From the NCBI GenBank assembly GCA_023430625.1, contig JAEZAA010000046.1, forward strand, positions 1 through 19,072: 19,072 bases of DNA, written 5' to 3'. A model generated the notes under the pieces. That model made no database searches and was not told the origin of the DNA. It worked only from the letters and a program-made list of their open reading frames with translations. The position numbers and the translations under genes were made by a program. Below are positions 13,705 through 19,072 of this stretch, piece after piece (the first letter of the stretch is position 1; each line of letters begins with the position of its first letter). Origin of the DNA: Pseudomonadota bacterium. GTDB taxonomy: Bacteria; Pseudomonadota; Gammaproteobacteria; Pseudomonadales; Oleiphilaceae.

Positions 13705-14778
13705 TCAGGCGGGCGGCACATCCACGCGGGCAGGTGGCAGATCCGCACGGGCAGGTTTGCCTTCGCCCATCAAAATCGCCAGCCAGCGGGTTTCGGCACG
13801 TGCCTCGAAGGCGATCTTGAGCAGCATGGTCAAGGGTACCGACAACAGCATGCCGACCGGACCCAGCACCCAGCCCCAGAACACCAGCGACAACCAGACC
13901 ACCAGTGTCGACAGCCCAAGCCCGCGGCCCATGTAGCGCGGTTCGATGAAGTTACCCAGCACCATGTTCACCGCAATGTAGCCCGCGGCCACCAACACCG
14001 CGTCACCCACGCCGAGCTGGACCAGCGCCAGCAGCACGGCTGGCACCGCGGCAATGATGGAACCGATGTTGGGAATGAAGTTGAGCAGGAAGGCCAAAAG
14101 CCCCCACAGCAGCGGAAAGTCGACGTTCAGCAGCCACAGCCAGATGAACACCAGCAGGCCGGTGATCAAGCTGATGATGGTTTTGATGGTGACATAGCGA
14201 TTGACGTCGTTGACGAACTGATCCAGGCCGCCAAAGGACAAGCGCCCATCGAATGCCAGGTGCATCTTGGCGGGCAGATTCTTGCCTTCGAACAGCATGA
14301 AAATGACGGTCAAGGTAATCAGGGTGGCATTGGAGAGCACGCCACCGAGACTGGTCAGGGTGGTGCCGGCCAGCTTCATGAGGGCGGCGGGATTGAAATA
14401 GTTGTCGTAGACATCCAGGGGGATCTCCAGCCCCATCTGCCCCAGCCACACGATCAACTGGCCGTTGAGCACCTGTAGGCGCTCCTGATAAATAGGCAGG
14501 TTGACCCGGAACTCGGTGACGGAGGTAGCCAGAATGGAGACAAACACTAGCTGCGCCACCAGCACCGCCACCACCACGATACTGAGCGCGGCCCAGGACG
14601 ACAGACCCCGTGCCCGCAGCATGGAGAAGGGCGCGGCGCAGATAATGGCGATGAAGGCCGACAGCAGGAAGGTGATGGCGATGGCTTCCGCGGCCTTCAA
14701 TCCCGCCACCACGACGATAAAGGCGGCGAGAATGATCAGAAAACGCGCGCCCGCGGAAAAACCGGCCTGGTTGGACAT
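13705..14778 (-). CDS. AI-2E family (UPF0118/PerM-like) membrane transporter
   Basis: This 357-residue inner-membrane protein has about seven or eight hydrophobic segments: two near the N-terminus, one at about 65-90, and a cluster in the C-terminal half. A long amphipathic periplasmic-type stretch lies between. The C-terminal signature NFIPNIGSIIAAVPAVLLAL followed by GNFIEPRYMGRGLGLSTLVVWLSLVFWGWVLGPVGMLLSVPLT is diagnostic of the AI-2E family, which includes TqsA, PerM and YdiK and some Na+/H+ antiporters. The exact substrate cannot be told. The tail is Pro/Ala-rich. ATG 14778 has AGGAG eight bases upstream. Three 19-bp tandem repeats lie just upstream, between this gene and ppk. Confidence 0.92.
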   Translation of the reverse strand: MSNQAGFSAGARFLIILAAFIVVVAGLKAAEAIAITFLLSAFIAIICAAPFSMLRARGLSSWAALSIVVVAVLVAQLVFVSILATSVTEFRVNLPIYQERLQVLNGQLIVWLGQMGLEIPLDVYDNYFNPAALMKLAGTTLTSLGGVLSNATLITLTVIFMLFEGKNLPAKMHLAFDGRLSFGGLDQFVNDVNRYVTIKTIISLITGLLVFIWLWLLNVDFPLLWGLLAFLLNFIPNIGSIIAAVPAVLLALVQLGVGDAVLVAAGYIAVNMVLGNFIEPRYMGRGLGLSTLVVWLSLVFWGWVLGPVGMLLSVPLTMLLKIAFEARAETRWLAILMGEGKPARADLPPARVDVPPA

Positions 14779-14795
14779 CCAAACGACTCCTGCTG

Positions 14796-14852
14796 CTCTT
14801 ACAGCTTTACTTTTCTCTTACAGCTTTACTTTTCTTTTACAGCTTTACTTGT
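14796..14852. repeat. Three tandem 19-bp repeats upstream of the AI-2E transporter
   Basis: The unit CTCTTACAGCTTTACTTTT occurs at 14796-14814 and 14815-14833 (identical) and again at 14834-14852 with two changes. On the minus strand, the reading direction of the neighbouring genes, it is AAAAGTAAAGCTGTAAGAG. The array fills about half of the 100-base gap between the ppk stop (14879) and the transporter start (14778), ending 17 bases from that ATG. It could be a regulator-binding array or a recent slippage duplication. Confidence 0.9.
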
Positions 14853-14878
14853 CGGCGCTTGCCAGGACCAAAGCGTCT

Positions 14879-16981
14879 TTAGGACTGCAGCGCCGCCAGT
14901 TTCTCCAGCAGATGCTGCTGGACGCTGAAGCGCTCCTCGCCTTCGGCGGGCTGATTCTGAATGTACTCGCCCGTGGGCTGCAAGAGCCAGCTTTGGCTGT
15001 TGTCCTTCAGGTACAGATCCATCTCTTCCTTGACCCGCTGTGCCAAGCGACGGTCCTCGATGGGGAAACAGGTCTCGACCCGATTCACCAGATTGCGCAC
15101 CATCCAGTCCGCACTGCAGCCGTACACCTCGGCTTCACCGTTGTTATGGAAGTAATAAACCCGGGAATGCTCGAGAAACCGCCCCACGATGGAACGCACC
15201 TGAATATTCTCGGACACGCCGGCAACGCCGGGTTTCAACGAGCAGATCCCGCGCACGATCAGCTCGATTTTGACGCCGGCCTGGGACGCGCGGTAGAGCG
15301 CCTGGATCACCTTGGCATCCGTCAGGGCATTGATCTTGGCCAGGATATAACCCTCCTGCCCCTGCTGGGCGAGGGTGGTTTCCCGCTCGATCAGCTCCAG
15401 GATCTTCTTCTGCAAGGTAAAGGGGGCGTGGAACAGTTTCTTGATCTTGAGCGCCTTGCCCATCCCCGTCAGCTGCTGGAAGATCCGGTGGACATCGTCA
15501 CCCAGTTGCTGATCGCAGGTCATGAAACTGTAATCAGTGTAGATGCGGGCATTGCCGGCATGGTAGTTGCCGGTTCCCAGATGCACATAGCGCTTGAACT
15601 GGCCGTTCTCGCGCCGCACGATCAGGATCATCTTGGCGTGGGTCTTGTAACCCACCACACCATACACCACCACCGCGCCCGCCTCCTGCAGACGGCTGGC
15701 CAGTTCCAGGTTCTCGGCTTCATCGAAGCGCGCCCGCAACTCGATCACCACGGTCACTTCCTTGCCGCGCCGGGCCGCGTCCACCAGGGCCGCCACGATT
15801 TCCGACTGGCTGCCGCTGCGGTACAGGGTCTGCTTAATGGCCAGCACGTTCGGGTCCTTGGCGGCCTGGCGCAACAGGTCGATGACCGGCGTGAAGCTTT
15901 CATAGGGATGCAGCAGCAGCACGTCGCGCTGCCCCACCACATCGAACAGGCGTTCCGCCTTTTTCAGGCGCTGCGGGAGACCCGGGGTGAAACTCGGGTA
16001 ATGCAGGTCTGGTCGTTTGATCAGGTCGCTCAAGGCCATCAGTCGGGTCAGGTTGACCGGACCATGCACCTGGTAACACTCGGAGGGGCTCAGGCCATAT
16101 TCCTCCAGCAGGTACTGCACCAGCGGCTCCGGGCAATTGTCGGCCACCTCCAGGCGCACCGCCTCGCCAAAACGGCGGCTCAGCAGTTCGCCCCGCAGGG
16201 CCGAGGCCAGATCCTCCATTTCCTCCTGCTCCAGCACCAAATCCGCATTACGGGTAATCCGAAACTGGTACATGCCCTTGACCGTCATGCCGGGAAACAG
16301 CTCCTCGGCGTGGGCGTGAATCATGGACGAGAGGAATACAAAGTTATCGCCCCCGCTACAGACCTCATCCGGTATGCGCACCAGACGTGGCAGGGAGCGG
16401 GGCGCCGGGACAATGGCCATGCCGGTTTCACGGCCGAACGCATCCTTGCCTTCCAACTCGACGATGAAGTTCAGACTCTTGTTCACCAGGCGCGGGAACG
16501 GGTGCGACGGGTCCAGTCCGATGGGATTGATCACCGGCAGGATTTCCCGCTCGAAGTATTCCGCCACCCATTGCGCCTGGGCCGGGGTCCAGTCCCGGCG
16601 TCGGATGAAGTGGATGTTTTCCTGGGCCAGGGCCGGGATCAACTGCTCGTTGAGGGCGTCGTACTGCATCTGCACATAGCGGTGGGCGATCTGATCGATC
16701 TGCGCCAGGATCTGTTCCGGCAGCAGGCCATCCGGTCCCACGGTTTCCCGTCCGTAACGGATCTGATGCTTGAGGCCGGCCACCCGGATCTCAAAGAACT
16801 CGTCCAGGTTGCTGCTGAAAATACAGAGAAACCGCAGGCGCTCCAGCAGGGGATGATTCTCATCCAGGGCCTGCATCAGCACCCGGATGTTGAACTGCAG
16901 GTGACTGAGCTCACGATTGAAATAAAGATCGTGGCTGTTGAGGTCTATCGCTGGTACATCGATACTGACTTCCGAGTTCAT
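14879..16981 (-). CDS. ppk: Polyphosphate kinase 1
   Basis: PPK1 reversibly polymerises the ATP gamma-phosphate into inorganic polyphosphate. The 700-residue protein has the full domain set: an N-terminal NRELSHLQFNIRVL and SNLDEFFEIRVAGL helical domain, the head domain, and two catalytic phospholipase-D-like domains. IKQTLYRSG and GYKTHAKMI hold the autophosphorylated His448. RSIVGRFLEHSRVYYF holds the second catalytic His605. Their 157-residue spacing equals that of E. coli H435 and H592. It follows hemB by 102 bases on the same strand, the order also found in Pseudomonas. The ribosome site before ATG 16981 is weak (CTCGGGCAG). No Pho-box-like repeat was seen upstream. Confidence 0.97.
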   Translation of the reverse strand: MNSEVSIDVPAIDLNSHDLYFNRELSHLQFNIRVLMQALDENHPLLERLRFLCIFSSNLDEFFEIRVAGLKHQIRYGRETVGPDGLLPEQILAQIDQIAHRYVQMQYDALNEQLIPALAQENIHFIRRRDWTPAQAQWVAEYFEREILPVINPIGLDPSHPFPRLVNKSLNFIVELEGKDAFGRETGMAIVPAPRSLPRLVRIPDEVCSGGDNFVFLSSMIHAHAEELFPGMTVKGMYQFRITRNADLVLEQEEMEDLASALRGELLSRRFGEAVRLEVADNCPEPLVQYLLEEYGLSPSECYQVHGPVNLTRLMALSDLIKRPDLHYPSFTPGLPQRLKKAERLFDVVGQRDVLLLHPYESFTPVIDLLRQAAKDPNVLAIKQTLYRSGSQSEIVAALVDAARRGKEVTVVIELRARFDEAENLELASRLQEAGAVVVYGVVGYKTHAKMILIVRRENGQFKRYVHLGTGNYHAGNARIYTDYSFMTCDQQLGDDVHRIFQQLTGMGKALKIKKLFHAPFTLQKKILELIERETTLAQQGQEGYILAKINALTDAKVIQALYRASQAGVKIELIVRGICSLKPGVAGVSENIQVRSIVGRFLEHSRVYYFHNNGEAEVYGCSADWMVRNLVNRVETCFPIEDRRLAQRVKEEMDLYLKDNSQSWLLQPTGEYIQNQPAEGEERFSVQQHLLEKLAALQS

Positions 16982-17083
16982 GTCTGCCCTGCCCGAGGAA
17001 ACTGCCTGAGTAAATGGCCAACGCCACTGGATTGATCCTTTGCGCCTGCGTACGTCCGAGTCTCTGTGTGGCCTGACCCTCCA

Positions 17084-18091
17084 CTAGCCTCGCAACAGCT
17101 GAGCGGCTTTCTTCGCGTAATAGGTGAGAATGCCGTCGGCCCCCGCCCGCCGCATGCACATCAGCGCTTCCATCATGACAGCTTCTTCCTTGAGCCAGCC
17201 GTTGTTGACCGCCGCCATGTGCATGGCGTACTCACCGCTGACCTGATACACGTAGGTCGGCACCTGCAGCTCCTGCTTGATACGACGCACGATATCGAGA
17301 TACGGCATGCCCGGCTTGACAATGACCATGTCCGCGCCCTCCGCCAGATCCAGCCGGGCTTCGTGCAGGGCCTCGTCGGAATTGGCCGGGTCCATCTGAT
17401 AACTGAACTTGTTGCCCGCGCCCAGGTTGCCGGCGGAGCCGACCGCGTCGCGGAAGGGGCCGTAATAAGACGACGCATATTTAGCAGAATAGGCCAGGAT
17501 CCTGACATTCACATGACGGTGCTTCTCCAGGGCCCGGCGAATCTCGCCAATGCGCCCGTCCATCATGTCCGACGGCGCCACCACGTCGGCACCGGCTTCG
17601 GCATGGGACAGCGCCTGCTTGATCAGCACTTCCACCGTGCGGTCATTCAGCACGTAGCCGCTGTCATCGAGAATCCCGTCCTGACCGTGCACGGTGAAGG
17701 GATCCAGCGCCACGTCGGTGATGACGCCCAGTTCCGGAAACCGCTTCTTCAGTTCACGCACCGCGGTCTGGGCCAACCCCTCGGGATTGAAGGCCTCTTC
17801 CGCGTTCAGCGACTTGTGCTCGGGCGGCGTGACCGGAAACAAAGCCAGGGCGGGAATTCCCAGGTTCAGGGCGGTTTCGGCTTCCTGCAGCAGCAGGTCG
17901 ATACTAAGACGCTCGACGCCCGGCATGGACGCGACCGCTTGCCGCTGTTTCTGTCCGGGAAGAACAAAGAGGGGGTAGATCAGGTTGTCCGCCGACAACT
18001 GGTGCTCGCGCATCAGGCGGCGCGAAAACTCGCTGGCGCGCATCCGGCGCATGCGGGTGGCGGGGAAATGGCGTTCGGTACCCTGGGACAT
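17084..18091 (-). CDS. hemB: Delta-aminolevulinic acid dehydratase (porphobilinogen synthase)
   Basis: HemB joins two 5-aminolevulinate molecules into porphobilinogen, the second common step of heme synthesis. The 335-residue protein carries the two active-site lysines: Lys204 in AYSAKYASSYYGPFRDA and Lys259 in VKPGMPYLD (Schiff base). The metal-site segment reads DVALDPFTVHGQDG, so the three zinc-binding cysteines are replaced by Ala128, Asp130 and Asp138. This is the magnesium-dependent, Pseudomonas-type enzyme rather than the zinc type of E. coli. ATG 18091 is preceded by GAGGAG. A likely promoter lies at 18121-18149. Confidence 0.97.
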   Translation of the reverse strand: MSQGTERHFPATRMRRMRASEFSRRLMREHQLSADNLIYPLFVLPGQKQRQAVASMPGVERLSIDLLLQEAETALNLGIPALALFPVTPPEHKSLNAEEAFNPEGLAQTAVRELKKRFPELGVITDVALDPFTVHGQDGILDDSGYVLNDRTVEVLIKQALSHAEAGADVVAPSDMMDGRIGEIRRALEKHRHVNVRILAYSAKYASSYYGPFRDAVGSAGNLGAGNKFSYQMDPANSDEALHEARLDLAEGADMVIVKPGMPYLDIVRRIKQELQVPTYVYQVSGEYAMHMAAVNNGWLKEEAVMMEALMCMRRAGADGILTYYAKKAAQLLRG

Positions 18092-18120
18092 GTTCAGCTC
18101 CTCGGCTTAAGACTGTCCCG

Positions 18121-18149
18121 ATTGTACCCTATTCTCCAAAGAACCTCAG
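18121..18149 (-). promoter_or_regulatory. Probable hemB promoter
   Basis: On the minus strand TACAAT (18126-18121) is a five-of-six -10 match. It is preceded after 17 bases by CTGAGG (18149-18144), a weak -35. Transcription would start about 25 bases before the hemB ATG. The good -10 and its placement support the call. Confidence 0.5.
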
Positions 18150-18193
18150 TGTCGCGGCGAGGTTTACACCGGGCCGGCCGCGCCCGTACCCGG

Positions 18194-18973
18194 CTAAAAA
18201 CCGAACTGGCTTTTCTGACCGGTGGAGCCCCAGATCTGGAACTTGCCGCCGAGCAAATCGCTCATGGCGGGTTCGGCCCAATTCGGACGCACCAGGTGAA
18301 AGGATGCCAGCACCAGCACCAGGGCGGCGGCCATGCAACCGCCCCCGAAGACCCGGGAGTAAAGGATCCGGCTGCGCTGCTGGCGGCTGACCCGATAGCG
18401 CGTCCAGTGGCGTGGGCAGGTAGGCTCCTGCAAGCATAAATTGACCTGGGCCGCCTGCCGTTTTGAGGGCAGCCCGCCCGGCAGGCTTTCATCCTGCTGA
18501 CGCAAGTAGAGCACGATGATGAAGAGGCAAACCGCCAGCACCAGCGACGCCAGACAAACATGCGCCAGGCCCACCTGGCGGTTCTGCATCACGGCCGCCA
18601 CCACAAGCAGGCTCAACAGGCACACCAGCAGGCTCATCAGCACCACCAGTCCGCGTCCCAGACGACTTTTGCGGCGGCGTGAGCGGGAAACCTGGACGTT
18701 GACCTGATCGCCTATCTGGAGCACGCCAACGGCTTCCGGAATGAGGGCAGTGAAGCGCGAGCTTTCGCCGTTCCAGTAGTATTCGATAACAGGGAAATAG
18801 CCCGGGATGCGATGTTCTTCCGGGCTGATGTGACGCGGCCAATAGCCAGGCTCGATGCCAACCACCTTACCGCGCGCGGTATAGGCACTGTAGAGAAAAC
18901 GCGTGCAATCGCGAATAAGGAGCCAGCCGGCTGCCGCCAGTGTGAGCCCCATGAGTAGCAGCAACACATCCAT
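18194..18973 (-). CDS. Membrane protein, DUF3592-like
   Basis: This 259-residue protein of unknown function has an N-terminal transmembrane segment (about 2-20). A soluble beta-rich domain follows (ARGKVVGIEPG, YFPVIEYYWNGESSRFTALIP, IGDQVNVQVSRSRRRKSRLG) whose layout matches DUF3592. Two adjacent transmembrane segments lie at about 107-130 and 136-157, then a basic soluble stretch with several Cys and Arg, and a fourth hydrophobic segment at about 212-230. Only the soluble domain matches the family outline; the C-terminal half was not recognised. ATG 18973 has AAGGA upstream. It is upstream of hemB on the same strand, but hemB has its own promoter. Confidence 0.75.
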   Translation of the reverse strand: MDVLLLLMGLTLAAAGWLLIRDCTRFLYSAYTARGKVVGIEPGYWPRHISPEEHRIPGYFPVIEYYWNGESSRFTALIPEAVGVLQIGDQVNVQVSRSRRRKSRLGRGLVVLMSLLVCLLSLLVVAAVMQNRQVGLAHVCLASLVLAVCLFIIVLYLRQQDESLPGGLPSKRQAAQVNLCLQEPTCPRHWTRYRVSRQQRSRILYSRVFGGGCMAAALVLVLASFHLVRPNWAEPAMSDLLGGKFQIWGSTGQKSQFGF

Positions 18974-19016
18974 TTTTTATTATCCTTTGGGCGTGATGGC
19001 ACTGAATCGGGATCGC

Positions 19017-19045
19017 AGTATAGAAGAACACTTAGTTCACCACAA
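19017..19045 (-). promoter_or_regulatory. Probable promoter of the DUF3592-like gene
   Basis: On the minus strand TTGTGG (19045-19040) and TATACT (19022-19017) are 17 bases apart, giving a good -10 and a fair -35. The predicted start is about 40 bases before the ATG at 18973. Nothing else was recognised in the last 100 bases of the window. Confidence 0.55.
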
Positions 19046-19072
19046 TCCTGTGACCCAGGTCTCACCCCTCCC

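Noticed and set aside
12448..14478. A 676-codon plus-strand open frame opposite the lipoprotein and the transporter
   Set aside because: Crosses two real minus-strand genes and their intergenic gap; Gln/His/Gly-rich with no recognisable domain.
14796..14852. Tandem repeats as a CRISPR array or Pho box
   Set aside because: There are no spacers between units and the 19-base period does not match the 11-base Pho repeat.
14501..17035. An 844-codon plus-strand open frame across ppk and the transporter start
   Set aside because: Antisense to the unambiguous ppk and AI-2E genes; His/Gln/Leu-rich translation typical of a reverse frame, no motif.

Overview
This is a gene-dense, GC-rich bacterial chromosomal window (roughly 60% GC by eye). 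It holds ordinary core genes of a gammaproteobacterium. The protein families point to the Pseudomonadales/Oceanospirillales group: a Cys-less L33, a Pseudomonas-type magnesium HemB, cytochrome c4, and an FdxI/YfhL-type ferredoxin. The local gene orders cytochrome c4-dsbA-endonuclease, hemB-ppk, and tetR-ALDH-Tat protein-GMC-coaD-fdx-ggt match, from memory, separate blocks of the Pseudomonas aeruginosa chromosome (about PA5488-PA5492, PA5242-PA5243 and PA0361-PA0367). Here they are joined. A Pseudomonas relative such as an Alcanivorax-like organism fits, but the genus cannot be settled from sequence reading alone. There are no tRNAs, rRNAs, insertion sequences, phage genes or CRISPR arrays.

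Layout. 1-317: the end of rpmB, then rpmG and a perfect bidirectional terminator. 332-2773 (minus strand): cytochrome c4, then dsbA with an endonuclease/exonuclease/phosphatase-family gene behind it. 3117-3770 (plus): the ribosome-assembly GTPase gene engB, with a TTG start. 3806-3951 (minus): an apparent small RNA gene that converges on engB. It has a sigma-22/AlgU-type promoter and a strong terminator, in the position of Spot 42/ErsA. 4009-8790: a divergent tetR and a three-gene operon of aldehyde dehydrogenase, Tat-signal small subunit and GMC flavoprotein. A perfect palindromic operator sits between the -35 and -10 boxes. 8929-11473 (plus): coaD, a 2[4Fe-4S] ferredoxin gene and a lipoprotein gamma-glutamyltransferase gene. 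11539-13503 (minus): a large lipoprotein of unknown function. 13705-14778 (minus): an AI-2E-family transporter with three 19-bp tandem repeats in front. 14879-18091 (minus): hemB and ppk. 18194-18973 (minus): a DUF3592-like membrane protein with its own promoter.

How the genes fit together. The tetR-controlled operon looks like an oxidation module. The GMC dehydrogenase, carrying FAD and probably a [3Fe-4S] cluster, would be exported with its Tat-signal partner and would oxidise an alcohol or related substrate. The NAD(P)-dependent aldehyde dehydrogenase would take the aldehyde to the acid. DsbA and cytochrome c4 serve periplasmic thiol oxidation and respiratory electron transfer. HemB, CoaD, Ppk, EngB, L28 and L33 are core metabolism or translation genes. 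The most interesting item is the small RNA candidate at 3806-3919. Its exposed pyrimidine-rich segment is complementary to a Shine-Dalgarno sequence plus start codon, which creates a convincing but probably false start site on the opposite strand.
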